Below, piece by piece: positions 32,510 to 44,189 of a DNA stretch of 64,000 bases. This DNA comes from Macropodus opercularis (lineage: Eukaryota; Chordata; Actinopteri; Anabantiformes; Osphronemidae): assembly GCA_030770545.1 (NCBI GenBank), contig CM061106.1, positions 15,645,001 through 15,709,000 on the forward strand. Direction: 5' to 3'. The notes under the pieces are model-generated. The model saw nothing but the letters and a program-made list of their open reading frames with translations. It was not told the origin of the DNA and searched no databases. Position 1 is the stretch's first letter; every line of letters starts with the position of its first letter. The position numbers were made by a program, and so were the translations under genes.

Positions 32510-34500
32510 TGTTGGGTGTCATTAATGTGGGTTTTTTCATAGGTTACTGGTCAGTTGTCCTCATGTGTGTTGGTGTCTGTGTAATAAAGTTTTCTAATGT
32601 GACAGGAACTTGACCAGTATATGACCAGAATGTGTTACATACTGATGAACATGTTGTTTTGCTGCTTTTCACCTTTTCTGCTGTGACTGACCCTGAAACC
32701 TCCTGAGCAGCAGTTTCATGCTTCACTCCCTCATCCTCCTCCACAAAAACACAGTGAGACGGGAGATAAAGGCATCGTCTCTGTTTCCCCAGGAGACAAG
32801 GTCATAGAGCAGGATGGAGAGTGGGGTGAGGATACTGTTGGTGTGGGAAACATGGAGACTGAGCACAAGAAGATTTAACTGAGAGATAAATGCTGACACA
32901 TCCTGACGTCACAAGAGCCAGGACTGTCCAGACAACAGATTGACTCAATGGAGACCAGCTGAGGATCCAGGGTCAACAGAGCAGCAGGAGAAGGAAGGAA
33001 CCACACTGACCCACCTTTGAAATGTGTTGACCCTCGGTGGAAAACGTTGAAGCTGCTTTCATGTATTTTCCAACTTGTGCCTTTAAATTTGTTTGGGAGA
33101 GATTTGATGATTAAATTGACTCATTTCCACTCTGTGAATGTAAAGAGATGTGAGACATGTTGGTGGAATGTTCCTGTGTGTGAGTAGAAGTTACAACAGT
33201 CTGTTATCTGATGCTAAGCTTTAAACGCTGGTTCATCCAGATGAGTCATGTTGCACATCTCACATCTTTCAGGCCCAGACAGCAACTGTGAAAACAGATG
33301 AGACACAGTCACTGCTGAACAGCTGCAGTGTTATTTATTATTTATATATTATCAATACTCCTCATATATTAAAACCACAGAACACACAGAACGTAGACCT
33401 GCAGGTGAAGCCTGGATACAAGAGCAAATGAGGTGTCAAAGGTTTTCACAAGTCTTTTTCAGGTGCCTCCAAATATGATTCATACCTGTTGATTTTGAAA
33501 ATATATTTTGTGCAACAAACAGTTATTAATTAAAAAATAAATTGTCATTTGGGTTTTTCACTTTGGGAAAATAGATCAATAAACACGTTTAGAAGGTTTC
33601 ATCCTCCTGCAGGCTCCACTTATTTGCTTTTTTAAGTGAATGATTTGGGTTTTTGTACTAGAAGTTATTAGAATCACATGCAACCAGTGACTCTGCTGAT
33701 CTTTTAGCAGAACAAGGTCACGAGGCAGCCTCTAAATTTACAGTTGTGTTTTGAAGAGTCACATAAAAATAAAAATAAGAGTCACATATAATAATTATTT
33801 TAACAGCTAAATGAAGAAACCACATCAACAAAGGAGCAAATGTTCGGGTCATAACACAACCAGAATTATCCTGAAAGGTTTCCCTCAACTCACATGATCT
33901 GAGCTCATGACAACACGACTTGGACAGAACCTCTGGCTTCAGTATGACCTGAATGAATAAAAACCTCCACAGACGTTAGACCTGGACAAATACTACATGA
34001 ACCTGATGCCACTGGTTCATCAACAAATCACAAGAAAAACTTTGGAAAGAAGAGAAAAAGCAGATGAGAGATAATGTTTGTTTCAGTAAACACATTCTCA
34101 GCTGCACTATTACATCCAGCTTGACTTCCTGTCTGAAAGCTGGAGCAGCTGCACAGTGATGACATCATGTGACCTTACTGATGATTCGGGGGATTCTGTG
34201 CTGATCTTCTGTTTCTGTTATTGCTTTAATTTTGCATAACAACTTTTTCTCTTTCAGAAAAATTATGTATTTTTGCTTAATTAGGCAGCTGATGTGTCTA
34301 AAATCCTAAAGTCAGTGTCCTGCTCTCATTACAGCAGCTTCTATCCTGTTTAAAGCAAAGGAAACCATGTGACTGTGTTTCTGTTACTGAACAGGTGGAT
34401 TTTTCTAGACTGGACGTCATGGAAACACAATTTAACCGATGTAGTTGAAACCTGAATGTGGTGAAATGAGTCAGTGACATGAAAAAAGCTTCTACTGTGT
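32510..34500. repeat. Segmental duplication, arm A
   Basis: Long direct homology to 49785–51380. Matching blocks: 32514–33000 with 49790–50285, 33290–33770 with 50550–51020, and 34235–34500 with 51105–51375. Both arms contain the same minus-strand frame beginning MEEDEGVKHETAAQEVSGSV (67–68 codons), differing by a few substitutions and one small insertion. Divergence is low, with several block deletions in arm B. Confidence 0.9.
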
Positions 34501-34540
34501 AAATAAGTCTTATGTTTTTATCACTTTCTTTTGCTCCATG

Positions 34541-34790
34541 TTTCCACAGTGTTGTTCTGTGGGAGGAATGAACGACGGTAGCTCTCTGTCCTACACCGGG
34601 GGTGGAGCAGTCTGCTGAAGGTGCTGCTCAGAGCCTCTACAGCCTGGTGCAGGGGGGGAGGGATCATCCATGATGGAGGACAGTTACCAGCTTCCTTCTG
34701 ACTGCTGCCTCCTCCATAGTGTCCGTGTGCAGCCCAGGACAGAACCAGCTCCTTAATATAACAACAAAAGCACAACTTGTTTCAGTTCTT
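34541..34790 (-). mobile_element. Rex1-like LINE 3' fragment
   Basis: This stretch aligns, in the same orientation, with the end of the LINE at 53130–53320: the parts giving GGAATGAACGACGGTAGCTC, GGTGCAGGGGGGGAGGGATC, CATGATGGAGGACAGTT and GTGCAGCCCAGGACAGA. It is only the C-terminal reverse-transcriptase region plus the start of the tail. Confidence 0.7.
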
Positions 34791-34799
34791 CAGTAATCT

Positions 34800-35227
34800 G
34801 AGAGTATTTTAGCAGACTGATGAAAGTGAGAAGATTATTCTTTTTTCTGTTTGTCATGAGTTCTATTATACAAATGACAAAGTGATCCATTGCAGACACA
34901 CAGTACATGTAGTAGTCTGAATGTTGAGTCATGGCAACTGGACTTCTTCTACTTCGTGAAATATGTGGTGTTAAGGCATAAGTCCAGGAGTGAACATATT
35001 TAAGGTTATGGTTGCATCTGGTGCTGAGTGCTGTCCTTTTCCAGCTGTTAAGACATCACTGGTGGGGAGTGGAACATGGGTTTTTATTTGTGTGTCTGGG
35101 TGCATCTGGTTTTGGCCTCAACTTTATTAGATGAATTAAAAGACGTATAGTTGGGAGGAAGTGAATGGATCCATGTTTTTAAAATAAATGAGATAAGATC
35201 TTCAAAGACACTGGCATAAGAGGCATA
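34800..35227. other. No gene recognised
   Basis: No exon seen. The part from about 35000 may belong to the L1-like remnant that follows, but I cannot read protein there. Confidence 0.35.
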
Positions 35228-35350
35228 ATGTCACCATTAGGTCATTATTTAAAAACTGCACAATATGCTGATGATGTATCAATCATGGTGAGGGATGGGA
35301 AGAAGCTGAGCAGAGTAATAAGTCATGTTACTATTAATTATTATTATTAA
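35228..35350 (+). pseudogene. L1-like reverse transcriptase fragment
   Basis: A short plus-strand frame reads MSPLGHYLKTAQYADDVSIM then VRDGKKLSRVISHV. The YADD box at 35264–35275, preceded by LKTAQ, is the catalytic motif of L1/Tx1-type LINE reverse transcriptases. No flanking RT motifs remain readable. Confidence 0.6.
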
Positions 35351-35465
35351 TGAGGGTGGTTGAGAAGGGTTTATCAGGGGAATGGCAGGAGGTTTACAGC
35401 ACAGGGAGGATGAGGGCGATGGTGCTATTGATTTATTATGATTATGATATATCTATTGATGGTGC

Positions 35466-35492
35466 ACGTGAGTGTGTGCGTGTGTGTGTGTC
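35466..35492. repeat. (TG)n microsatellite
   Basis: Alternating GTGTGTGCGTGTGTGTGTG. Confidence 0.8.
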
Positions 35493-35734
35493 ATGAGGGT
35501 TAGAATGTGTGGTTGTGAGGGTTTTTTGTGGGTAAAGTGAATGTTAAGTAGTAAAACTGTGCAGGTTTAGATGGTGTTGGGTGGGACCGGGTTTTGGTTT
35601 GGAGGGGAGAAAGGAAAGAGGAGGGTGTGTCAATAGGGATCTTGTTTATTTCCTTTTGTGTGTGGTCAGACATATTTTGTATATATCAAGAAACTGTGCA
35701 CAGTATTAGAGGAAAAGGGTTAATAGAATGGTAA

Positions 35735-35882
35735 GTAATATAACTAAACAATTAAAAGGGAAGAAAAGACATTTACAAGATCTTCTGTAAATGTAATTAT
35801 ACAAAAATGCATGATAGAGAATTACATTTACAGAAGATCTGGAAAAGTCTTTTCTTCACTTTCGATTGTTTAGTTTTATTAC
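35735..35882. repeat. Long palindrome / MITE-like inverted repeat
   Basis: The left arm (about 35735–35799, with GAAGAAAAGACATTTACA and GATCTTCTGTAAATGTAATT) is the near-exact reverse complement of the right arm (about 35819–35882, AATTACATTTACAGAAGATC then GTCTTTTCTTC). The loop is about 20 bp. Total length is near 150 bp. This fits a palindromic MITE. Terminal duplications are not clear. Confidence 0.85.
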
Positions 35883-35899
35883 TTTAACCTTTTAGTATT

Positions 35900-37100
35900 G
35901 TTAACATTGATATTAAATATCCATATATTAAAAAATGTTACAAAATACCCAGACTTTTATAGGGTGTCCAATTTTTTTTTACATGACTGTATGCTGGTAT
36001 CAAACTGTATAAAGTTCAACAGCAGTCGTTGGCGGCCCTTGGCTGATCCCAAGCCACATCAACACAATGTGTGACAAGCCTTCACCATGACAGCCTGAAG
36101 TTGGTTCATATTTAAACGATATACGATGTACACGTGTGGAGGAGAGTACAATTATGGGAGGTTGGGGATGTGAAGCATTAAAAGGGGAAGTTAGGGAGCC
36201 GCAGATCAAAAGGAGCAGAGGTATGTCGTATAGAGGCAGGGAAGTAATTAGAGAGAAGCAAGGGGGAGGGTACAGGAAGAGATTAATATCAGAGTGAAGA
36301 GGATAAACAAGAAGAGGGGAAGACATTAGTGGCTTTCACAGCAGGATTCATAAACACTACAGCAGGGATTAAATTACACAGAGAAAATGCAGGTTATTGT
36401 AAATGCATCAATTCATCGTCTAGACATGAACAGATTAAAATGGGAGAAAGTAAGGAACAAGTTAAATGAAGAAGCCAGTCAAGAGGTTTTATGTTCAGGG
36501 CTTGTAAATGGATAGAGTGGAAAAAAAGAGAACATAGTGATTGATAATGATATGTGTGTTTAAATTAATGGAAATAAAAACAGTGAAGACGGGGAGAGGT
36601 TTTGTTTTTACGGACGACTGGGCTAGTTAACAGGGTTTGAGGTTTATTATATGGAGGTACTGCACCTTTAAGGATGCCAATCGTAGAAGAGGATCAAGAA
36701 AAAGATAAAGATCTCCTGTTCCAGGCTCCTCCATTATTTCCTATTTATTTTCACTCTGTGTCTGCGTCGAGCTTCAGTGAGTTTCCTCCATTTAAAGGTG
36801 AAGTATTTGACTTTATTGTTGTGATTCTTAAGAGTTGGTGCTTTTCACACTAACTGTTGTTAGTTTGCTTTTCGTCAAACAGCACAAATCTGCTGTTCGC
36901 TCGTTAAACCTCGTCAGAATGTGATGAACAGACTTTCTCCTCCATGTTGTGTCAGTAGAGTCACAGTAGAACTAGAGTCAGTTTTACCAACTTGGCGACT
37001 TCTTTGTCACCAGCGACAGATTTAGCGACTGTTTCTGCTGCTGCTGGAGACTTTTCGTGAGTTTTGCGACTCCTTAGTGAAACACGAATCATTCAGCAGG
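35900..37100. other. No gene recognised
   Basis: Plus strand is purine-rich between about 36130 and 36600. A minus-strand frame at 36000–36326 mirrors this composition and has no motif. The end of this stretch may hold NLR 5' regulatory DNA. Confidence 0.4.
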
Positions 37101-37122
37101 GACCGTTCTCGGGAAATGAAAC

Positions 37123-37132
37123 GCGCATGCGC
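37123..37132. promoter_or_regulatory. NRF-1-type site, probable NLR promoter
   Basis: GCGCATGCGC is the palindromic core of the NRF-1 motif. It lies about 650 bp upstream of the conserved NLR start codon, in a region with more CpG than its surroundings. A promoter role is inferred. Confidence 0.35.
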
Positions 37133-37793
37133 AAAGCAAAAAGCTGAGTCCGCCTCGGTTCTTAGATCGAATGTAAACGTTTATTCACTTTGAGGCTTTG
37201 AGTCCCACTGCTTCCTGTAATTCGAGTGACACGATTAGTCACATCTTAGTCACAGAGAGACACACACTGAGACATGAGCTGTGAGCTTCAGGGAGCAGAT
37301 GCTGGTCCTCAGCAGAGGGACTGTAGACCTGGACCAGGAGCTGCTGAGCTGAGTGGTGTCACATAAATAATGAACAGTTTGTCAGGTTTGGTGGGTGATG
37401 GTGACGTCTCTGTGGAGTTTACATTGATTTACGTTGGTAGTTTCATTATAGTTGTTGTCGTCTGTGTGATGTTAAATGTTCTGGTGTCGTGTTGATTTTC
37501 AGTCCTGCTGCTCTTCACTGTTCATGTTTAGTGGGAACGTTGATGAGTTTATCAGGCATTTTAACCAGTTCAGTGGTAGCAGAGGAAGCTGCTCTACTTC
37601 TATCAGCCACTAGATGAAGCCATGAAGCTGCAGCAAACTTCCCCTCAGTGTCATTAACAACAGTAGAAGCAGAGCAGCTGATATTTGACTAATGATGGAA
37701 GGAGGATTTCAGTTGATGTGCAGGTGAATGATTTGTGTTTGTCTCCACATGAAGGTAGAAAGTGTGTGTGAGCTGATGTGGACATGAATCAGT

Positions 37794-39172
37794 GTGAGGA
37801 CAGAGAGGAGGGAGCCCCTCCCTCTAAAACCGGGTTTGAACAGGTTCCAGGTCGTGTTCATCTTGGACGGTCTGGATGAGAGTCGACTTCCTCTGGACTT
37901 CCACCAGACTGAAACCCTGACTGATGTCACAGAGTCCACCTCAGTGGATGTGCTGCTGACAAACCTCATCAGGGGGAACCTGCTTCCCTCTGCTCGCCTC
38001 TGGATCACCACACGACCTGCAGCAGCCAATCAGATCCCTCTAGAGTTTGTTGACATAGTGACAGAGGTCAGAGGGTTCACTGACCCACAGAAGGAGGAGT
38101 ACTTCAGGAAGAGGTTCAGAGATGAGCAGCAGGCCACAACCATCATCTCCCACATCAAGACATCACGAAGCCTCCACATCATGTGTCACATCCCAGTCTT
38201 CTGCTGGATCACTGCTACTGTTCTGGAGGATCTGCTGAGAACCAGAGAGGGAGGAGAGCTGCCCAAGACCCTGACTGAGATGTACATCCACTTCCTGGTG
38301 GTTCAGACCAAAGTGAAGAACATCAAGTACGATGGAGGAGCTGAGACAGATCCACACTGGAATAAAAAGAGCAGGAAGATGATTAAGTCTCTGGGAAAAG
38401 TGGCTTTAGAGCAGCTGCAGAAAGGAAACCTGATCTTCTACGAGTCAGACCTGACAGAGTGTGGCATCGATGTCAGAGCAGCCTCAGTTTCCTCAGGAGT
38501 GTTCACACAGGTCTTTAGAGAGGAGAGAGGACTGTACCAGGACAAGGTGTTCTGCTTCGTCCATCTGAGTGTTCAGGAGTTTCTGGCTGCTCTTCACGTC
38601 CATCTGACCTTCATCAACTCTGGAGTCAATCTGCTGTCACGGCAACAATCAACGTCGAAGTTATCTAACGTATTTAAAAAGGAACATAAACTATGGTCAT
38701 TTGCTTTTATGTATGGCAATTTCTACCAAAACGCAGTGGACCAGGCCTTACAGAGTCCAAATGGACACCTGGACCTGTTCCTCCGCTTCCTTCTCGGTCT
38801 TTCACTGCAGACCAATCAGAGTCTACTACAAGGTCTGATGACCCAGACAGCAAGTAGATCACAGACCAATTGGGAAACAGTCCAGTATATCAAGAAGAAG
38901 CTCAGTGAGGATCTGTCTGCAGAGAGAAGCATCAACCTGTTCCACTGTCTGAATGAACTGAATGATGGTTCTCTAGTGGAGCAGATCCAACAGAACCTGA
39001 GATCAGGACGTCTCTCCACACATGAACTGTCTCCTGCTCAGTGGTCGGCTCTGGTCTTCATCTTACTGTCATCACAAGAAGATCTGGACGTGTTTGACCT
39101 GAGGAAATACTCTGGTTCAGAGAAGGCTCTGCTGAGGCTGCTGCCGGTCGTCAAAGCCTCCAACAAAGCTGT
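37794..39172 (+). CDS. NACHT C-terminal part / first preserved NLR coding exon
   Basis: An open frame of about 460 codons, the longest in the window. It lacks the P-loop, so ATP binding is not expected. The exon ends AAAGCTGT/GTAAGG; joining to the next exon restores the family's A-V-L-S-G transition into the first LRR. A start at 37794 would give an unusual Arg-rich N-terminus (MRTERREPLPLKPGLNRFQ), which I regard as out-of-frame leader rather than a genuine domain. Confidence 0.8.
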
Positions 39173-39289
39173 GTAAGGATGTGTATGTGTGAAGGTTCTA
39201 TTTTTTGATTTGAATAAGTGTGAAACATTACATTTTATTTCACAAATGTTTATTTTATACATTTTTTACTTGTCCTTTGTGCTCACTAG

Positions 39290-39463
39290 ACTGAGTGGTT
39301 GCAACCTGTCAGAGAGAAGCTGTGAAGCTCTGTCCTCAGTTCTCAGCTCTCAGTCCTCTACTCTGAGAGAACTGGACCTGAGTCACAACGACCTGCATGA
39401 TTCAGGAGTGAAGCTGTTGTCTGTTGGACTGAAGAGTCCACACTGTCAACTGGAGACTCTCAG
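39290..39463 (+). CDS. NLR leucine-rich repeat exon 1
   Basis: 174-bp exon, acceptor CTCACTAG, donor CTCAG/GTCAGG. It encodes two LRR units, LSGCNLSERSCEALSSVLSS then LRELDLSHNDLHDSGVKLLS, the standard one-exon LRR module of vertebrate NLRs. Confidence 0.9.
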
Positions 39464-39876
39464 GTCAGGCTTGATCAACTTCACTACATTCTCCCCAGCT
39501 GGTGGAGAATCACACTGACATGAACAAAAAAGACAAACCATAGAACTAAATTATCTCTATCTATCAGCAGAAGGTCTTGAGTGTGGAATGATACATTTCT
39601 AAACTGCTTGATATTACTCTGTATCCCTTTTCAAACAAAACAAAATGAACAAAGCTTGTAGATAATCTAAGGTCTGTTTTTGCAAAGTATGACTCAACTC
39701 AATTGACAGTGTTATATACTGTATATATAAACCAAACTTGCTTTCTCATGTTATTGATTTCACTACAGGTTTTTCAGTATCTGCCTCCTTCAGTGGCATC
39801 AGGTTCAGTGTGTGACTTGATGATGGTTGTAATTGTGACATGTCCACCAAGTCTTCTTTGTGTTGTGTGTCTGCAG

Positions 39877-40050
39877 GCTGTCAGGTTGTCTGGTCACAGA
39901 GGGAGGCTGTGCTTCTCTGGCCTCAGCTCTGAGCTCCAACCCCTCCCATCTGAGAGAGCTGGACCTGAGCTACAATCATCCAGGAGACTCAGGAGTGAAG
40001 CTGCTGTCTGCTCTACTGGAGGATCCACACTGGAGACTGGACACTCTCAG
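39877..40050 (+). CDS. NLR leucine-rich repeat exon 2
   Basis: 174-bp exon, acceptor GTGTCTGCAG, donor CTCAG/GTAATG. It encodes LSGCLVTEGGCASLASALSS then LRELDLSYNHPGDSGVKLLS. Only two such exons are present, which is few for this family. Confidence 0.9.
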
Positions 40051-40284
40051 GTAATGAGAGCAGGAGCTGAGTGAAGAGCTCCACTAAATCTCTGGTGCTC
40101 ATGAAGCCTTTTCTCCACGTCACCTCCTGCTCCGTAAATTCCAAGATAAGGCTCCAATTCCTTAGTATCTGCTGAATGTCCATCCCTACATACAAGCCTC
40201 CATCTGAACACAATCCTAGAACAACATGAGAGCCATGTAATGTCCATGTCTGCATGTGCTGGTCTGACCCCGTCCTCCTTTCAG

Positions 40285-40331
40285 GGTGGAGCCTGGTGGA
40301 GTCCGATGGTTGAGACCAGGTCTGAGGAAGT
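40285..40331 (+). CDS. NLR linker exon
   Basis: 47-bp exon, acceptor CCTCCTTTCAG, donor GAAGT/GTAAGT. It encodes VEPGGVRWLRPGLRK, the family's usual bridge between the last LRR and the PRY/SPRY domain. Confidence 0.85.
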
Positions 40332-40476
40332 GTAAGTGTGTTTTAATGAGACTGATGAAACAAAGCAGCAACATTCAACCATCTTCAAACTGTCACATCA
40401 CTGATGTCATGAGTCATCATCAAACTGATGAGAGATGAATAACTGCAGCTGGATTGTGTCTTGTTCTCTTCATCAA

Positions 40477-41006
40477 ATTTCTGTCAACTCACCATCGAAA
40501 CAAACACAGTGAACAGAAAACTACGACTGTCTGACAACAACAGGAAGGTGACACATGTAAAGGAGGATCAGTCGTATCCTGATCATCCAGACAGATTTGA
40601 CCGGTGTCATCAGCTGCTGTGTAGTAATGAACTGACTGGTCGCTGTTACTGGGAGGTTGAGTGGAGAGAAGATGTTAATATATCAGTGAGTTACAGAGGA
40701 ATCAGGAGGAAAGGAGACAGTAAAGACTGTTGGTTTGGATACAATGATCAGTCCTGGAGTCTGAGCTGCTCTGATGTTTATGGATACTATGTCTGTCACA
40801 ATAACATAGAAACATCCATCTCATCCTCTGTGTCTGACAGAGTCTCAGTGTTTGTGGACTGTCCTGCTGGTTCTCTGTCCTTCTACAGAGTCTCCTCTGA
40901 CAAACTGATCCACCTCCACACCTTCAACACCACATTCACTCAACCTCTGTATCCTGTGTTTGGGTTCTGGTTTCCTGGTTCCTCAGTGTCTCTGTGTGAT
41001 GTGTAG
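40477..41006 (+). CDS. NLR B30.2 (PRY–SPRY) exon
   Basis: Encodes FCQLTIETNTVNRKLRLSD (PRY start), then FDRCHQLLCSNELTGRCYWE, WFGYNDQSWSL and the SPRY end VFGFWFPGSSVSLCDV before TAG. This is a full-length B30.2 domain of about 175 residues, a protein-binding module. The frame is intact, unlike the N-terminal part of the gene. Confidence 0.9.
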
Positions 41007-42400
41007 TAGTGAGAGTGTGGTTCTGTCAGAGAAACGTTGTCTCTGTTGATCACATAGTTCAGTCTGTTCATGTTTGTCTCATTTTCAGATCCATGTATTG
41101 AATCAGTTTCTTTCGGAATCAGTTCTAACTGATTCCTTATAAACTTCTTCCTCTTCCTTTAAAGATGGAAGCTCAGATTATTCCAGGATGGAAATGTTGA
41201 TGACTTGTTGTGAAGTTGTTTTCCAGTGAATATCAGGATGTTTTCACATGTGTTGAACTGAGACTCAATTCAGCACATGTGACAAACTGTGACATCAGAG
41301 AAGAATCACTGAGCTGAATTAGTGAGAAGCTTCCAGATGTTCACAGATGATTGTTGAAAACTGTTGGATTGAATGTGTTTGATCAGTTGCTCATCTCCTA
41401 CCAGTCAATGTTCATCCAGGTCCATTTGAACCCAGATTGAGCCTTGTATATTGAACCATCTGGGTTCAATCTCATGATCAATATCTTTTTCACTGTGTTT
41501 ATATATGATGGACACAATGAAGCTCTTTGTTCTCTGAGCTCGTTTCTATTAAATATTTGTTGATCTTGAGTCCGTCTCCAGTTTTGATGATGAAACATCC
41601 AGAGAAATCGCAGTGATGTTAATCTTCCTACAGATCCTGTGTGAATCCTTGGTGTGTGTGGTGTTGTACATAAAGCCTGCAGCCAGCTTGTGTGTGAATC
41701 CTGGGTCGTGTGTGTTTGGAGTCAGAGCAATAAATGTTCCCAACAGGACATAGAAGCAGATAATAACGTCTTTCTAGAAATCAGTGGTGACATCGGAGGA
41801 GGAAGTAAACCTGCTTCTACTGAGTCACAGCTTTTCCTCCATCGCTGTAAGAACTGGACTCTCCAGGATCAGAACCAGCTGAAAGTGAAGCAACATTCAG
41901 ACCAGACACAAACTAACAGATGATGTGTGAATGTTGTGATGCTTCTATTTCCACAGTAATGATCCAAACCTAACAGGGTTTTAATGTTGGGTTCATGAAC
42001 AAACCAACCTGTTCCACTGACATTGACTGAATTCCTGCATCGTCCTGCTCCAGACTCAAACCAGTTCACTCCACCATCAACTGGATCAGTGTCAGTGGTC
42101 CAACAGGCAGATGTGGATCTTTTCAGGCTGGTTCCTCTTGACGCTGAAACGCTGCTCTCACCAATGACGGTGCACAGCGTCGTAGCTCCAAGCTGCTCGG
42201 CTGCTGCAACACATCAACCAGTGAAAAGCTCCTTCACACCTGACGTTGTGACAGAGGCCACAGCTTCTTGTTAAAACACTGAACTGACATGTGAAGGAGT
42301 GAAGAACTACATGTGCCAGTTGTCAGCACAGTAGATTGTTTGTGGCTCTTTTACTTCCTCAATATGAAATAAAACCAACGTGTGATTGAGGAAACAAATT
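41007..42400 (+). other. Probable NLR 3' untranslated region
   Basis: No coding exon. The sequence follows the stop directly, and there is an AATAAA near 41730 (AGCAATAAATG) and another AAATAAAA near 42367 that could serve polyadenylation. The extent of the transcript is inferred. Confidence 0.35.
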
Positions 42401-43735
42401 CTTGGGCCCTTTGTTGCTCGTTTTTCTTCTCCTCCACCTACAGACTCCTGAGCCGTTGCCTCTGTCTCACAATGATGATGATGATGATGATGAAGTAGTT
42501 TCTGTTGAAAGGTTCTGACGTGAAGGTTGAATCTGTTTCTCTGAGTTCAGTTCCACATATCACTGCCCCTGAGGCAGCCTGAACAGAAGGACGTGTGATA
42601 TAGTTTGATAGAAACACCACAGTGACGCATTCACAGACCTACGCAGCGTTCAGGAGCGTGAACAGACAGAGCAGATGGGCCACAGTGGTTGAACAGCTTC
42701 TGTCCAACCAGATCAAACCAGACTCAGTCAAAGGCTCCACAAAGTGTGTTTAGGTCTGGAAGAGACGCGTTAAACACAGTGAAGCATCACACACATCCCA
42801 GCTTGGTGCTGCTTTACCTGGTAGACAGTCAGCATCAGACAGGATGGAGGTCACAGCTCTGCTCGTCTCACTCTGGAAGCAGCAGCTCACTGCTCAACTC
42901 AAGCTGGTTTCAGTTAGAAGCTCTTTCTACAGTTTGATGGAGTTTCTATGTTCTCTGTTATTTACAGACACAACCTCACAGCTGTTGATATGACGACATC
43001 ACAAGATTAAACATCTGATTCAGCCAGTTAGAAACAACTAAATGGACCATTTACTGCATTTCACTGCAAAACTCAACCAACGTCTAGTGACACGGAAAAC
43101 AAAGCTTTGCTCTCAGATATTTTCATTGTGTTTATCTGCTTGTTCATGTTGTGTCTCTGCTCTTTGAGTTGTGTACGTTGTGTTTGAATCCTCATTAAAC
43201 TAAGGATTCTGAGTTCAGCTGCAGCTACAAACTGTCTTTAGTCCCATTATTGTGTGTTGGTCAGTGTGAATCATTGTGGAGCTGAGAGCCCACAGCTCTG
43301 CTCTCTGTGATGCTCATTAATCATTAATGGATCATTAATGAGGACAACATTAAATGGTCTTTAACTAGATAATAGTAGCTGCACAATTCAGCAGTCGGCC
43401 CCTAGAAAAGACCACATCTCTGTGTTTCTGTTCACAATCACATCACATGGATCAAACTGTGAAGCTCTGATTGTTTGACTTTTCTCATTTTTTAAGTTTG
43501 TGATCATTATTATAGTATATTTGTTCATGAACATGTTCAGCTGTTGTGAGTTTGGTTCATATTTTATTAGTCTCCTGTTTCAGTTTGTGTGTTGACTGGT
43601 TTTAAAGTGTGAGAACAGATGGAGTTTGAAGCTACTGTTTCAGTTCAATTTTCTTAAATAAATAACCTTTAATATTATGAGTCATGTCAGAATAGTGAGA
43701 TGAAGTGAAACAGGGAAAGAACTAGAACAACAGAA
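42400..43735. other. No gene recognised; short (ATG)n run
   Basis: A run of seven ATG trinucleotides sits at 42473–42493. No supported exon. Confidence 0.45.
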
Positions 43736-44080
43736 GGATTAGAAGGACAGAGATGAAGATGATGATGATGAAGTGATGCCAGTAGAGGAGAAAACCAAAG
43801 AGGAAACAATGTAGAACATCTGGGATTATCTGGAAAAGGCACGAAAGTTTAATGAGATGAAGGAATGAAAGAAGGATGAGATGAGAGAGAGGAGGGAGAA
43901 GGAGGATGAAAGAAAAGGAAGATCAGCCAGAAAGAGCTGGAACGAGAAATAGAAGAGAGAGAAGGAACGAGAGGAGGCTGAGAGGTGTGAGGAAAACAGC
44001 AGAAAGGTCGAAAGAGAAGAGAAGAGATTAAAAGAAAGATGGAGAGAGAAGAAAGAGAGAAAGAAACGTTGCTTCTCCAC
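43736..44080 (+). other. Purine-rich tract, possible coiled-coil exon remnant
   Basis: About 340 bp of strongly purine-rich plus strand. In alternating frames it reads IWDYLEKARKFNEMKE, KELEREIEERE and ENSRKVEREEKRLKERW, like a charged coiled coil (as in GIMAP-type tails), but stops and frameshifts interrupt it. It may equally be simple purine-rich repeat DNA. Confidence 0.25.
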
Positions 44081-44189
44081 CAGCCCTATTTCTACAGGTT
44101 TCCATTGATGTCTGGATTAAAGCTCAGACCTTCAGGTCAAACTGCTGATGTGCTGCCACCGGCTGGCTGCTCCTTGTCTGCTCAGCTTT

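Larger units (their letters stand above)
37784..41006 (+). pseudogene. NLR immune receptor (NACHT–LRR–B30.2), N-terminally deleted
   Basis: A fish NLR-C type gene. The characteristic start MNQCEDREEGAPPSKT is at 37784 but in a different frame from the NACHT part. The NACHT frame (from ATG 37794) has Walker B VVFILDGLDES at residues 20–30 and sensor-like WITTRPAA near 70–77, then the winged-helix/NAD part with FVHLSVQEFLAALH. Walker A and the FISNA domain are absent. Exons: 37784–39172, LRR 39290–39463, LRR 39877–40050 (both 174 bp), linker 40285–40331, and PRY/SPRY 40477–41006 with RCYWEVEW and PVFGFWFPGSSVSLCDV. Phases join correctly. The position expected for the last acceptor reads AA instead of AG (40475–40476). 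Probably a pseudogene or a decoy product; these proteins act as cytosolic immune sensors. Confidence 0.85.

Noticed and set aside
43826..44080. Ser/Phe/Leu-rich ORF (minus)
   Set aside because: Antisense of a purine-rich tract; a low-complexity artefact.
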